Notes: a model not told the origin generated them from the sequence alone. 64,000 nucleotides of DNA from an uncultured Spirochaetales bacterium (GCA_949300325.1 CASGDQ010000013.1:1-64000), one strand, 5' to 3'; counted from the first letter of the stretch, positions 35,656 through 44,916 are shown. Made by a program: numbers and translations.

Positions 35656-35670
35656 ATTAGTATGTCTAAT
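35656..35670. promoter_or_regulatory. LysR-type operator candidate
   Basis: ATTAG-TATGT-CTAAT, an inverted repeat with the T-N11-A spacing of LysR boxes. It lies between the divergent LysR and CMD-cupin genes and overlaps the -35 region expected for the latter (TATAAA follows on the minus strand). Confidence 0.6.
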
Positions 35671-35695
35671 ACTTATTTTTTATATCTAAAAATGC

Positions 35696-35724
35696 TTTTA
35701 AGTAATTATTAAGCGAGATATAAT
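35696..35724 (+). promoter_or_regulatory. Promoter of the LysR gene, apparently leaderless
   Basis: A weak TTTTAA (35696-35701), 17-nt spacer and perfect TATAAT (35719-35724), with the ATG 6 nt after it and no Shine-Dalgarno sequence. Confidence 0.5.
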
Positions 35725-35730
35725 CAAACC

Positions 35731-36594
35731 ATGGAATTAAGGGTCTTAAGATACTTTTTAACGATTGCAGAGGAAGAGAATATAACAAGGGCCGCAGATA
35801 TCCTCCATGTGACCCAGCCCACTCTTTCACGCCAGATCATGCAGCTTGAGGATGAATTGGGAGCAAAGCTTTTCAAGCGTGGCAAATACCGGATGCAGCT
35901 CACGGACGACGGACTTTTTCTTAAGCGCAGAGCAGAGGAGATGCTTGCTCTTGCAGAGAGCACCGCAAATGCATTTGAAAATAAAGATAAGGATATTTCC
36001 GGCGAGATAACGATCGGTTGCACGGAAACAGACAGTATGATTTACCTTGCAAAAAAAATGGCAGAATTCAGAACCGTCCATCCGGATGTGTCCTATAAAA
36101 TCCACACTGCAAACGTGGACGGAATAAAGGAGATTATGGAAAAAGGTCTTTCAGAGCTCGGACTAATCACGGAACCGGTTGATGCTTCGAGATTTGAAAC
36201 CCTGCATCTTCCTGTAAAAGACAGATGGGGTGCCCTTGTTAGAAGGGATTCTGTTTTGGCGGAAAAAGAGGTTATCAGCCCCGAGGACATCATCGATCTG
36301 CCATTGATTCTTCCCGTACGCTCCGAAGTAAGGTACACCCTGGAGGGTTGGTTTAACAAATCATTCCAGGATTTGAACATAGCTGCAAGATATAACTTGG
36401 GAAGAAACATAGCTGTCATGGTTGAACAGGGGCTTGGAACCGGAATATGCTTCAACCTGTTCTCAAGCTTCGAAAACCTCAGATTCATTCCATTTGAGCC
36501 GATTCTCGAGACAGGAAGTGCCATTTGCTGGAAGAAGAACCGGATATTCTCGACAGCGGCAGGAAGATTCATCGATTTCCTTAAAAAGGAATGA
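35731..36594 (+). CDS. LysR-family transcriptional regulator
   Basis: 287 aa. The N-terminal helix-turn-helix reads MELRVLRYFLTIAEEENITRAAD then LHVTQPTLSRQIMQLEDELGAKLFKR. The co-inducer domain runs from about residue 90 (GEITIGCTETDSM) to the end. Divergent from the CMD-cupin/cyclophilin-like operon, it is the natural candidate for its activator. It converges with the small gene at 36602-37111 with a gap of only 7 nt. Confidence 0.93.
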   Translation: MELRVLRYFLTIAEEENITRAADILHVTQPTLSRQIMQLEDELGAKLFKRGKYRMQLTDDGLFLKRRAEEMLALAESTANAFENKDKDISGEITIGCTETDSMIYLAKKMAEFRTVHPDVSYKIHTANVDGIKEIMEKGLSELGLITEPVDASRFETLHLPVKDRWGALVRRDSVLAEKEVISPEDIIDLPLILPVRSEVRYTLEGWFNKSFQDLNIAARYNLGRNIAVMVEQGLGTGICFNLFSSFENLRFIPFEPILETGSAICWKKNRIFSTAAGRFIDFLKKE

Positions 36595-36601
36595 AACCCT
36601 T

Positions 36602-37111
36602 TTATGACCGTCTGACGGCCGATACCTTGCACCCGACGTGGAAAACGCCGTTTTCATCGGTTTTTCCATTGCACCACTCAAAACCATTTTCCATGATTTT
36701 TGAAAACACCCATTGCCGGCCTGTCATATGCTCCGTGCATACGATCCTATCATCCATCTTACGGGCTGTCAGTCTGGAAGTGTAATGCTGGCAGACATAG
36801 GTCATCTCGTAATTACGGCTTTTCCTGTCATACATGCGGATTGTGATTCCATACTCCCCATCCTCCTGAGGATTGGAAAGTCTTTCCTTACGAGAAGGAC
36901 AGATGAAGACATCCGCAATCGCCATACCGTCCAGGGCCCTTGAAAAATGCCACTCGCCTCTTATTCCGGACCTGGAATCGTCACTGTACTCAATATCCCA
37001 TGAGCCGAGAAGCGGCGCAAAATAGTCGTCCTCCTCTGGAATCAGGGGATTTTTCCCATTACTCGTAAACACCAAGTCAAACAGCCTGTTAATGTCAAAA
37101 CCTCCATCCAT
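36602..37111 (-). CDS. Conserved-looking protein of unknown function (lipocalin-like pattern)
   Basis: About 169 aa. The core, from LLGSWDIEYSDD through GEWHFSRALDGMAIADVF, then ITIRMYDRKSRNYEMTYV and TGRQWVFSKIMENGFEW, has alternating strands with the GSW start common in lipocalin-like or DUF1579-like small barrels. No catalytic motif is seen. The ATG at 37109-37111 has no clear ribosome-binding site; GGAGG lies just inside the frame, so initiation further downstream is possible. It is not obviously linked to either neighbour. Confidence 0.6.
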   Translation of the reverse strand: MDGGFDINRLFDLVFTSNGKNPLIPEEDDYFAPLLGSWDIEYSDDSRSGIRGEWHFSRALDGMAIADVFICPSRKERLSNPQEDGEYGITIRMYDRKSRNYEMTYVCQHYTSRLTARKMDDRIVCTEHMTGRQWVFSKIMENGFEWCNGKTDENGVFHVGCKVSAVRRS

Positions 37112-37443
37112 CCCAAAGCACCCGATACAAAGCTGAAAAAACAACAAGAAATACAACGGGATTTGAGAGCGTTTATTTTATCTTATCATGCTCTGCAACC
37201 TTCAAACAATCTTAATTTCCAATGCATAAATGAAAAGTGCTAAGGCATCTGGTTTAATGCAAAATCCCAAACAATCCGATATAAACAAACAAAAGATAAA
37301 ATATTATCCACTTCCTGCGCCAATCCTTGTTTTATTAACAAAAAAATGTTCCATTTTCCTTAGATTCTGTCCTAGCGTACTGAAAAAAACGACCTCAAGA
37401 TAAAATCAAAATAATTGATTCAATCATCAAGGAGGAAATCTTT
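37112..37443. other. Intergenic region upstream of the second glycan locus
   Basis: 332 bp, AT-rich, between the unknown gene and the binding-protein gene at 37444. Only a strong AAGGAGG before 37444 and an odd-centred palindrome ATTGA-T-TCAAT at about 37412-37422 stand out. No convincing -35/-10 pair could be fixed by eye. Since the operon probably answers to the YesN-type regulator at 51721-53286, its binding sites should lie here. Confidence 0.4.
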
Positions 37444-38844
37444 ATGAAAAAAACGGCCATGATTCTCATTGGTCTTATCCTGATTCCGGCTATCCTGCTT
37501 TCAAGTTGTGGACGTAGTGAATCAGGCAGCACTACTGCCGCATCTTCTTCTACATCAACGGCATCTTCAAAACCCGCTGCAACCGTAGTAAAGGTGTGGA
37601 CGGAGGACAGGCATGATCTGGAATATGTTCAGCAAATGATTTCAAAGTATAATGCGGAAAACACTGATAACATACAGATCGAACTGACAGTTGTTTCAGA
37701 AAACTACAAAAACATGATCCAGCTGGCTTACCAAAGCGGCGATGCTCCCGATGTGGTTGGCGCAAACAATCTTCCACTCAACCTCTATGCGGATACAGGA
37801 ATCCTTTATCCTCTGAACGAGTTCATCGAAAGCTCACCTGAGTACGCCCTTGTCAATGAACCTGAAACTCATATGTATGAAGGCCTCAACACTTCCAACG
37901 GCAACATCTATTGGCTTCCTTCCGGCATGCGTTCCGGTGTGCGCGTAATATACAATAAAGATCTTGTTGAAGCGGCCGGTTATACCGAAATACCTTCAAG
38001 CCTCGAGGAATACATCGATATGGCAAAGGCAATCACGGAACAAGGTAACGGCAAATACTACGGTATTGGATTCACCTCCTCTTCTCCGTTTGAACGTCTT
38101 CTTGAAATGTCCGCGCAGGTTTCCGGAGTATTCTATTATGATTACGTAAACGGAAAATTCGATTTCTCCGGATATCGCCCGTTCCTCGAACTCGGACGGA
38201 GATTCATTGAAGAGAACATCGCATATCCTGACCAGCAGCAGGTTGACATGATGAGAGCCCAGTTCTCCGTTGGCTCCTTCGCGCTTTGGTCGAACGCTTC
38301 CCAGGAAGCCGCTGTCTTCACAAGCCAGATTCCGGTTGAAGGCTTTGAGTGGGCTGTAGCCGAGGTTCCTTCCCTCACAGGAGAAATTAAAGGAGCACTC
38401 CAGGTGACGGCATCAAAGGGATATGGAATCATCTCATCCTCAAAAGTCAAGGATGCAGCATGGAAAGTGATCTGCTATTTCCAGAGCGAAGAATTCCTTA
38501 AGGGATATCTGGAGGCAGGATACAATCTTCCGATCACGACATACATGGACGGTATCATCGATAAATCCAAGATCGGACGTCTTGCGGATTTCTCCCTCTT
38601 AAGTTATGAATCTGTCTATCCACAGCCGCCATCAGTCAACATCACAGGAGATGATTACAGGACAACTCTTTGGAACTGCATCATGGGTTATGTCTCCATT
38701 GATGATGCGATCAATGACCTCAACACCAGATACAACACAGCCTTGGACCGCGATGTCAAAAACGGTACTGTAAAACGTCTTGTTATAAAGGATTACGATC
38801 CTTTGCATCCAAATGACGGCACATTCGAGTATCTCTCCAATTGA
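37444..38844 (+). CDS. Sugar ABC transporter substrate-binding lipoprotein
   Basis: 466 aa. The signal peptide ends in the lipobox LLSSC (Cys-22), followed by a Ser/Thr/Ala-rich linker, so it is membrane-anchored. The mature protein has family-1 motifs: KVWTEDRHDLEYVQQMISKYN, YQSGDAPDVVGANNLPLNLYADTGILYPLNEFI and YGIISSSKVKDAAWKVI. A strong AAGGAGG precedes the ATG. Its large size and place ahead of a glycan-processing gene set suggest an oligosaccharide ligand; which one is not predictable. Confidence 0.9.
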   Translation: MKKTAMILIGLILIPAILLSSCGRSESGSTTAASSSTSTASSKPAATVVKVWTEDRHDLEYVQQMISKYNAENTDNIQIELTVVSENYKNMIQLAYQSGDAPDVVGANNLPLNLYADTGILYPLNEFIESSPEYALVNEPETHMYEGLNTSNGNIYWLPSGMRSGVRVIYNKDLVEAAGYTEIPSSLEEYIDMAKAITEQGNGKYYGIGFTSSSPFERLLEMSAQVSGVFYYDYVNGKFDFSGYRPFLELGRRFIEENIAYPDQQQVDMMRAQFSVGSFALWSNASQEAAVFTSQIPVEGFEWAVAEVPSLTGEIKGALQVTASKGYGIISSSKVKDAAWKVICYFQSEEFLKGYLEAGYNLPITTYMDGIIDKSKIGRLADFSLLSYESVYPQPPSVNITGDDYRTTLWNCIMGYVSIDDAINDLNTRYNTALDRDVKNGTVKRLVIKDYDPLHPNDGTFEYLSN

Positions 38845-38869
38845 CAGCCGGGCTTCCATTCGGGTTTCT

Positions 38870-38898
38870 AAAGGAAAGGCTTGATGCCTTTCCTTTTC
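38870..38898 (+). terminator. Attenuator-like hairpin after the binding-protein gene
   Basis: A perfect 11-bp stem (AAAGGAAAGGC, loop TTGAT, GCCTTTCCTTT) followed by TCTT. It lies between the binding-protein and first permease genes and probably lets the former be made in excess, through partial termination or 3'-end protection. Confidence 0.75.
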
Positions 38899-38911
38899 TT
38901 AGGAGGAGTTT

Positions 38912-39829
38912 ATGAGAAAAAAACAAACTGCCGGCATAACAGTAAAACACGACATGATGAGCAATAAGGACAAAATTAGTGCAGCCTTGATGCTGGCTCC
39001 TGTCGTCATACTGCTGTTGGTATGTTCAATATATCCATTCTTTTGGATGTTCAGATACATCTGTTACGATTACAACGGCTTTACTGCCCACTTCACCGGT
39101 TTGGAAAACTTCCAGAGGATGATGTCCGACTCCAACTTCTGGAGTTCCGTGGGCCATACTTTTGAATACGCGGCCTACAAGATAATATTCATCATTCCTT
39201 TGGCACTTGTTCTTGCTGTTCTGCTTAACCAGCGCGTCCCCGGATCAACGGTATTCAGATTGGTATTCTTTCTGCCGACCGTCATAAGCTCATCAATTTC
39301 GGGCATGATTTTTAGTTTTATCTTCGCAACCAGCAACGGATTACTTAACGGACTTCTTGGAAGTCACATACCATGGCTGACAAACACCAAGTACGTCATG
39401 ATCGCAGTTACCACACTTGCTGTTTGGGGTGGATTTGGAAACTATATGCTCTACTTCCTTACGGGTATGAACGGCATCTCGGAGGACGTTTACGAAGCTG
39501 CAAAGATCGACGGAGCAAACGGACTGCAAACCTTTTTCAAGGTGACACTCCCCATGCTCAGCCCGGTGCTCAAGGTCGTATTGATGCTTGCGATAACCAG
39601 TGCATTCAAGGATTACGAAGCCATCATGGTACTCTCCGGTGGTGGTCCTGGAAACAGATCGATGGTCATGTTCCTGTACATATACACATTAATTTTCGGA
39701 TCTTCGAACAATGTCACACAGGCACAGATAGGCTATGGTGCCCTTCTATCCTGTGTTGCCGCAGTAATCGTCGGATGCGTAACAATCATCTACCTCAAGC
39801 TCTCCAAGAAGCTTGACAACGTAGTATAA
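38912..39829 (+). CDS. Sugar ABC transporter permease (MalF type)
   Basis: 305 aa, six membrane helices, EAA loop EDVYEAAKIDGANGLQTFFKVTLPML. The start of helix 1, KISAALMLAPVVILLLVCSIYPFFWMF, is standard for the CUT1 first permease. GGAGGAG precedes the ATG. It partners the permease at 39840 and the lipoprotein at 37444; no ATPase gene is linked. Confidence 0.92.
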   Translation: MRKKQTAGITVKHDMMSNKDKISAALMLAPVVILLLVCSIYPFFWMFRYICYDYNGFTAHFTGLENFQRMMSDSNFWSSVGHTFEYAAYKIIFIIPLALVLAVLLNQRVPGSTVFRLVFFLPTVISSSISGMIFSFIFATSNGLLNGLLGSHIPWLTNTKYVMIAVTTLAVWGGFGNYMLYFLTGMNGISEDVYEAAKIDGANGLQTFFKVTLPMLSPVLKVVLMLAITSAFKDYEAIMVLSGGGPGNRSMVMFLYIYTLIFGSSNNVTQAQIGYGALLSCVAAVIVGCVTIIYLKLSKKLDNVV

Positions 39830-39839
39830 GGAGGAAGAT

Positions 39840-40706
39840 ATGGAAAAGAGTCATGCAGTATTGTCAACACAAGGTAAAATAATCCAAGCGATCATCATTG
39901 TCCTCTTGGCCATACTCGCAATAATAGTCGTATTCCCTGTCATCTACATCGCATTCGGCTCACTTAAAAGCAGAACGGAACTTCTAGTTGGAGGAGCAAA
40001 TATCTTCCCGACGAAAATCCACTGGGAAAATTATCTGAACGCATGGAAGCAGGCGAATTTTGCAGTTTACACAAAAAATAGCATATTCATTTCTTTAGGA
40101 GTGATGGCCTTTTCTCTGATCTTTTCAACCATGGCAGGTTATGTTTTTTCAAGAACAAACTTCAAAATCAAGAACATCATCTACGGAATATTCATAATGT
40201 TCATGTTCATCAACGTTGGATCTGTTTCATTAAGGCCGCTTTTTGAGCTGGCAACCTCGATGCATATGAACAAAAGCCTTTTGTCCGTAATACTGTTTTC
40301 CGTTGGAACAGGACAGGCCACTTACATTTTTTTGGCCCGCGGCTATGTGGATTCAGTACCAAAGGAATTGGATGAGGCTGCAAAGATTGACGGCTGCTCC
40401 TTCTTCATGACATTCGTCAAAGTAATCGCGCCGGTTCTTCAACCGGTGATTGCGACAATCGCTCTCCTTTCCTTCAGACAGGGTTGGAACGAATACATAC
40501 TACCACTTGTATTCACAATGACCAACGACAGCATGAGACCGCTTACCGTAGGAGTTAACATGCTTAAAAACTCCGGTGACGGTTCTGCGGCCTGGGAAAT
40601 CATGTTCGCAGGTGCAACAATTGCGGTATTGCCCATGATCATTGTCTACTGCTCTTTTAGCAAGTATTTCATGGGTGGCTCCACAGCAGGTGCTGTAAAA
40701 GGTTGA
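39840..40706 (+). CDS. Sugar ABC transporter permease (MalG type)
   Basis: 288 aa, six helices. EAA loop: KELDEAAKIDGCSFFMTFVKVIAPVLQP. The C-terminus YFMGGSTAGAVKG is typical of the second CUT1 permease. It lies 10 nt after the first permease with AAGGAGG ahead. A strong terminator-like hairpin follows, just before the next gene. Confidence 0.92.
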   Translation: MEKSHAVLSTQGKIIQAIIIVLLAILAIIVVFPVIYIAFGSLKSRTELLVGGANIFPTKIHWENYLNAWKQANFAVYTKNSIFISLGVMAFSLIFSTMAGYVFSRTNFKIKNIIYGIFIMFMFINVGSVSLRPLFELATSMHMNKSLLSVILFSVGTGQATYIFLARGYVDSVPKELDEAAKIDGCSFFMTFVKVIAPVLQPVIATIALLSFRQGWNEYILPLVFTMTNDSMRPLTVGVNMLKNSGDGSAAWEIMFAGATIAVLPMIIVYCSFSKYFMGGSTAGAVKG

Positions 40707-40721
40707 TCAAACAAAAAAACA

Positions 40722-40757
40722 GGCGACCCTGAAAACAGGGTTGCCTTCTACTTTTTT
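40722..40757 (+). terminator. Terminator or attenuator ending the ABC transporter genes
   Basis: GGCGACCCTG-AAAA-CAGGGTTGCC (10 pairs, one G-T) with a TTCTACTTTTTT tail. It ends 6 nt before the ATG of the 792-aa gene, so that gene is reached only by readthrough or by an unseen promoter. Confidence 0.85.
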
Positions 40758-40763
40758 AATGAC

Positions 40764-43142
40764 ATGAATGTAAAGCTCACAAAAAACGGTTTTATCCATA
40801 TATGGCAAGTAACCGATACCAAGGTAAATGAATATCATTCGGATTTACGAAGCAAAGACCAGCTGCAACTGGAAAAAGAAATGAGGCAAGACATCGTTTC
40901 CACGAAAGCGGAGCATCTTGACGGGGATTTTATACAATCCAAAATATGGAAACCCTATTATTTCTATTGCAACATATTCGTGGATTCTTCCGCATTCCAC
41001 TCCAATCCCATAATCGTCAAATTCAATGCCAAGACAGAACTTGAATGCGAAAGTACTGTAAAAGCCCTCTTCACACTCTGGAGTTATATGTCCATTGGAC
41101 TTTATGTCAATGGGGAGCTGGTAATTTCCATGGCACCTCCATGCTATAAGCCAATCAAGAAAAAATCGGCACAGGTCGTTTTAAAAGAGGGCTTGAACAC
41201 CATAATTGTCTGTGCAGAAAACCTGGGAGTTAGGGACTCAAACAATGTTTTTGCGCTACAAATCTCAGAAGGTGCGGACAAGATAAGTATAAAAATCGAT
41301 GAAGAGACAGAAAAAACACTCTCATTTCTTGATAACATCACCCTAGAAAAAGACAAGGTGTGCTTTCCTTTCACCGCCCCTGAAGAAACCATCATCACCT
41401 ACCCCGACGACAGCGTGCAGTGGCAGCCTGAACACAAAGAGTCCTGCTTCAATGTCTCTGGACAGATCTCACATATCGTCAAGCCTGGTGTGAAAAGGGT
41501 ATGCATAAGCATCAAAGGTTTGAAAAGGACTTTGGAGCTAACCGATAGGATAAAACCCATCAGATATGAAATAAAGGAAAATGGGAAGCGTTTCAGATAT
41601 GCACTTTCAAACATTGCAAATGTGAAGACCTTGAACAGAGGTGACCATGGATTCTCCATTTTCAATATTCTTGCCCGAAAGGCCATCGGCAAGGAGTCAC
41701 CTGATGATGCAGAGCTTCTTTGCAAGGATATGGAGCTTATAAAAAAGCGTGTGGATTGTTCGGATTTCATCCTTTCTGGACTAATCAGGTATGTTAAGAA
41801 CTATTCTTTGGATGAAGCAAATCAAGAATACTTTAAGGATACAATTCTAAATTACCGATACTGGATGGATATGGAAGGACAGGATGGTATGTGTTTTTGG
41901 AGTGAAAACCACTCCTTGATGTTCTACACCTGCGGCTACCTCATAGGCCGGATGTATCCAGAAGAATATTTTCCAAGGGCGGACATGAATGGCAGCATGC
42001 TGGCTTCCGTTTCGAGGAATAAACTAATGCAGTGGCTCGATGATGTGCTTAAAGAAGGATTCGAAGAGTTTCAGAGCGCGGTATACATGTGCGTCACATT
42101 TGCCGCATTGCTCAATGTATATGATTATGCGGAAAGGGAGCTGGCACAAAAGGCTGAAAAGATTTTGGATAAGCTTCTATCTTTTCTGGCCATACATGTC
42201 TTTGACGGGGCTGTAATATCTCCTATGGGGCGCGTTTACAGGGGATGTATTTATCCATTCCAAGGTGCGGCCAACTCCATTCTTGCACTGCAGATTCCAA
42301 ATCTTTGCTATGATTATGCGGAGGGCTGGGTTGCTTTCTTTGCAACTTCATCCTATAAAATCGACGAAGGGCTGGCACAACTTTCCGATAAAGATCAAAA
42401 CTGCCGTTACTCAACTGGAAATGCCGAAATAAATCTGATGAAAACAAAGGATTATCTGCTTACATCCTTATCTTCCCCCCGAAAAGACGGACATAAGAGA
42501 TGGATTAATACGATTCTTTCAAAAGAGGCAGACATCAGCAGTCATTCATATACAAAATCGATGAACGAATGCTTTCATGGTACAAGCTGCATACAGCCTG
42601 GAGTATATGGCTATCAACAACACCTTTGGTATGCCGCACTTTCAAATGAAGCCGTAATATTCATCAATAATCCCGGCACCAGCTGCGAAACAACTTCTTT
42701 GCGCCCGGGATATTGGTATGGAAACGGGGTTTTCCCAGCTCTGAAGCAGGAAGAAAAAAGCCTTTACGGAATCCACGTCCTTTCAGATTCCCTGCCGATT
42801 CCATTTGTCCATTCCTACATACCACGCCAAAGATTCGATGAAATACAGGAAAAGGATAATTGGCTATTCCTTAGAAAGGGGGATGGGTACATGGCACTTT
42901 GGACTTCGGCAAAAGGAGAAGAGCATGATGATCTTTTAAAAGGATGCGAGCTTAGATACGAAGGACCGTTCTTCGCCTTTTGTGTGTTTATGGGAAGCCG
43001 GGATGAGGATTCTTCCTTCAAGGGATTCATAGATGAGATGATGGGACGGAAAATCGTATTCGAATACCCCTGCCTATATGTTTCAGGAAAAAGAAAGCTG
43101 ACTTTCAAAGCATGCTTTGACGAAAGCCAGATCGTAGATTAA
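40764..43142 (+). CDS. Large unrecognised protein, possible new polysaccharide-active enzyme
   Basis: 792 aa, no signal peptide and no family I can name. Residues about 60-170 look like a beta-sandwich sugar-binding module (FTLWSYMSIGLYVNGELV, LKEGLNTIIVCAENLGVRDS). Residues about 330-560 are helix-rich and read like an (alpha/alpha)n toroid (ILNYRYWMDMEGQ, FWSENHSLMFYTCGYLIG, MCVTFAALLNVYDYAERELA). The last 200 residues are beta-rich (AVIFINNPGTSC, RPGYWYGNGVFPAL). This order recalls toroid-plus-sandwich lyases or hydrolases such as heparinase-like or PL8-like proteins, with the ENH of FWSENH a possible active-site group. The ATG has no Shine-Dalgarno sequence and lies 6 nt after a terminator. 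A GH28 gene follows after 11 nt. Confidence 0.6.
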   Translation: MNVKLTKNGFIHIWQVTDTKVNEYHSDLRSKDQLQLEKEMRQDIVSTKAEHLDGDFIQSKIWKPYYFYCNIFVDSSAFHSNPIIVKFNAKTELECESTVKALFTLWSYMSIGLYVNGELVISMAPPCYKPIKKKSAQVVLKEGLNTIIVCAENLGVRDSNNVFALQISEGADKISIKIDEETEKTLSFLDNITLEKDKVCFPFTAPEETIITYPDDSVQWQPEHKESCFNVSGQISHIVKPGVKRVCISIKGLKRTLELTDRIKPIRYEIKENGKRFRYALSNIANVKTLNRGDHGFSIFNILARKAIGKESPDDAELLCKDMELIKKRVDCSDFILSGLIRYVKNYSLDEANQEYFKDTILNYRYWMDMEGQDGMCFWSENHSLMFYTCGYLIGRMYPEEYFPRADMNGSMLASVSRNKLMQWLDDVLKEGFEEFQSAVYMCVTFAALLNVYDYAERELAQKAEKILDKLLSFLAIHVFDGAVISPMGRVYRGCIYPFQGAANSILALQIPNLCYDYAEGWVAFFATSSYKIDEGLAQLSDKDQNCRYSTGNAEINLMKTKDYLLTSLSSPRKDGHKRWINTILSKEADISSHSYTKSMNECFHGTSCIQPGVYGYQQHLWYAALSNEAVIFINNPGTSCETTSLRPGYWYGNGVFPALKQEEKSLYGIHVLSDSLPIPFVHSYIPRQRFDEIQEKDNWLFLRKGDGYMALWTSAKGEEHDDLLKGCELRYEGPFFAFCVFMGSRDEDSSFKGFIDEMMGRKIVFEYPCLYVSGKRKLTFKACFDESQIVD

Positions 43143-43153
43143 GGAGAAAAAAA

Positions 43154-44704
43154 ATGCAATTGGTCAAGGATGAAGCCACATTTAAGGACAACGGAATCAT
43201 TTTCAAGGGGGATTATCTTGAATCCATTCCTTTCGACAAATACATATACAAGATGCCAAAGCCGACGGAAAATGTCTATGACATCAGAAACTATGGTGCC
43301 ATCGCGGACAGCGGATATCTTGCAACTGAAGCATTTAACAGGGCAGCTGAAGACGCAGGAAAGACAAAAGGAACCGTACTAGTGGCAGGCGGAGCATATA
43401 CGGTCGGCAGCATAAAGCTTTACTCAGGGACGACATTATTTGTTGATTACGGTTCAGCACTGGTCGCATCAAAGGACCTGAGCAAATATGAAGATGCCCT
43501 TTTAAGCGTCAAAGATGTAAAGGATGTCACCATAACAGGAGGAGGGAAACTACATGGCAACGGCGAATACTTTGTCAACCTGCCTAAAGAAAAACCGCTG
43601 CTTACCCCGCTTGGTTATACAAAGCTGCCTCCTCGCCTTCTTGATCCGCTCGGATATCCTGAGGATACGATACGCTTTGCCTACAGAAAGCGGATAAGAT
43701 ACGCAGACGACAGGTGGAACACAGGAGCACCCAACATTCCCCGTCCAATGTATACCCTTTGGGTGAGAGGAGCAAAAAACATCAGGATTGAGAATTTCAT
43801 AATAGAGGATTCTCTGGACTGGACGCTAGATATAGATTACTCGGAAAACATAAGTGTCACAAACGTCGTCATAAACAACAATCGCCATGTCGCAAACAGC
43901 GATGGCATAGATGTGATGTGCAGCAAAAATGTAGAAGTCAAACATGTCTTCATTTCGACAGCTGATGACGGGCTTTGCGTGAAAGCGCCTTTGAAACAAG
44001 GACATGACGGCCTGAATGTCGCAGATGAGCATATGGCAATGGGGCCAGCGAAGAACATCCACTTTTCAGACTGTGTAGTATGTTCTGTAATGAATGCTTT
44101 CAAAATCGGTACGGAGACTTATTTCGATATCGAGGATGTTACGGTTGAAGACTGCACATTCATAATGCCGGATATATACCCGGGGGGAGTCAGTGGTATT
44201 TCGATTGAATCGGCCGACAGCTCCAAAATCAAAAACATCAGAGTGAAGAATATCAAGATGAGCAACATCGTCTGTCCCATATTCATCGGACTGAACAGAC
44301 GCAATAAATTCGGATACGAAAGCAAAGAGGAAGAGGAAAAGAGGAAATACGGTGGAATCATCGAAAGCGTTGAAATCGAGAATATAGAATGCTCCAACAC
44401 TGAGATTCCAAGTCTGATAACAGGATATTATGACGGAGAACATACGGGACGGGTAAAGGACATCACAATAAAAGATTTTTCCGCAAAATATCTGGATAAT
44501 GAAGAAAAATTGGATATCATATACCCTCTTTATGAAAACATAACAGATTATCCGGAGAGTAACGCATTCGGCGATCTTCCTGCTTATGGATTCTTCATCC
44601 GTCATGCCGACAACGTGGTACTTGACAACATCACTGTCACTCCAAGAACTAAAAACACCCGTAAAATGCTCGTCAGTGAGGATTCATCCATATCCATCAG
44701 CTGA
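43154..44704 (+). CDS. Divergent GH28-family glycoside hydrolase
   Basis: 516 aa parallel beta-helix protein without signal peptide. The start VYDIRNYGAIADSGYLATEAFNRAAEDA is the normal GH28 N-terminus. NSDGIDVM (about 248-253) and ADDGLCVK (about 270-277) supply the three acidic catalytic residues. The usual Gly-His-Gly region instead reads VMNAFKIGTE (about 312-321), and the RIK motif reads ISIES, so two substrate-binding motifs have been replaced. It may act on a substrate other than plain polygalacturonan. Good AAGGAGA ribosome-binding site; it is the last gene of the plus operon. Confidence 0.85.
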   Translation: MQLVKDEATFKDNGIIFKGDYLESIPFDKYIYKMPKPTENVYDIRNYGAIADSGYLATEAFNRAAEDAGKTKGTVLVAGGAYTVGSIKLYSGTTLFVDYGSALVASKDLSKYEDALLSVKDVKDVTITGGGKLHGNGEYFVNLPKEKPLLTPLGYTKLPPRLLDPLGYPEDTIRFAYRKRIRYADDRWNTGAPNIPRPMYTLWVRGAKNIRIENFIIEDSLDWTLDIDYSENISVTNVVINNNRHVANSDGIDVMCSKNVEVKHVFISTADDGLCVKAPLKQGHDGLNVADEHMAMGPAKNIHFSDCVVCSVMNAFKIGTETYFDIEDVTVEDCTFIMPDIYPGGVSGISIESADSSKIKNIRVKNIKMSNIVCPIFIGLNRRNKFGYESKEEEEKRKYGGIIESVEIENIECSNTEIPSLITGYYDGEHTGRVKDITIKDFSAKYLDNEEKLDIIYPLYENITDYPESNAFGDLPAYGFFIRHADNVVLDNITVTPRTKNTRKMLVSEDSSISIS

Positions 44705-44721
44705 AAAAAGACAAACTGTCT

Positions 44722-44757
44722 AAGACCTCCCAGGCTTTTGCTTTGGAGGTCTTTTTT
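44722..44757 (+). terminator. Terminator of the plus-strand glycan operon
   Basis: AAGACCTCC, 14-nt loop, GGAGGTCTT then TTTT. It lies 17 nt after the GH28 stop. Confidence 0.9.
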
Positions 44758-44888
44758 GCAGACGCCGCAAAAGGCAGGAAAAATGCAAGATAGCGGCAAT
44801 TCTGCTGGTTTTATGAAAAACTATGAAAAGTTAAAACAAATTCGCCACCGGTAAAAAAAACCGATGACGATCAAATTAGTGCAATATA

Positions 44889-44908
44889 ACAGGATAACCA
44901 TTATCCTT
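44889..44908 (-). terminator. Possible terminator of the minus-strand glycan operon
   Basis: AGGATAA-TGG-TTATCCT on the minus strand, 10 nt beyond the phosphohexomutase stop. The tail (GTTATATTG) is only moderately T-rich, so the call is weak. Confidence 0.4.
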
Positions 44909-44916
44909 AAGCACGG

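Noticed and set aside
44849..44871. Hairpin CCGGT-A-run-ACCG as terminator
   Set aside because: The stem is only four to five pairs, and neither strand has a T-run in the right place.
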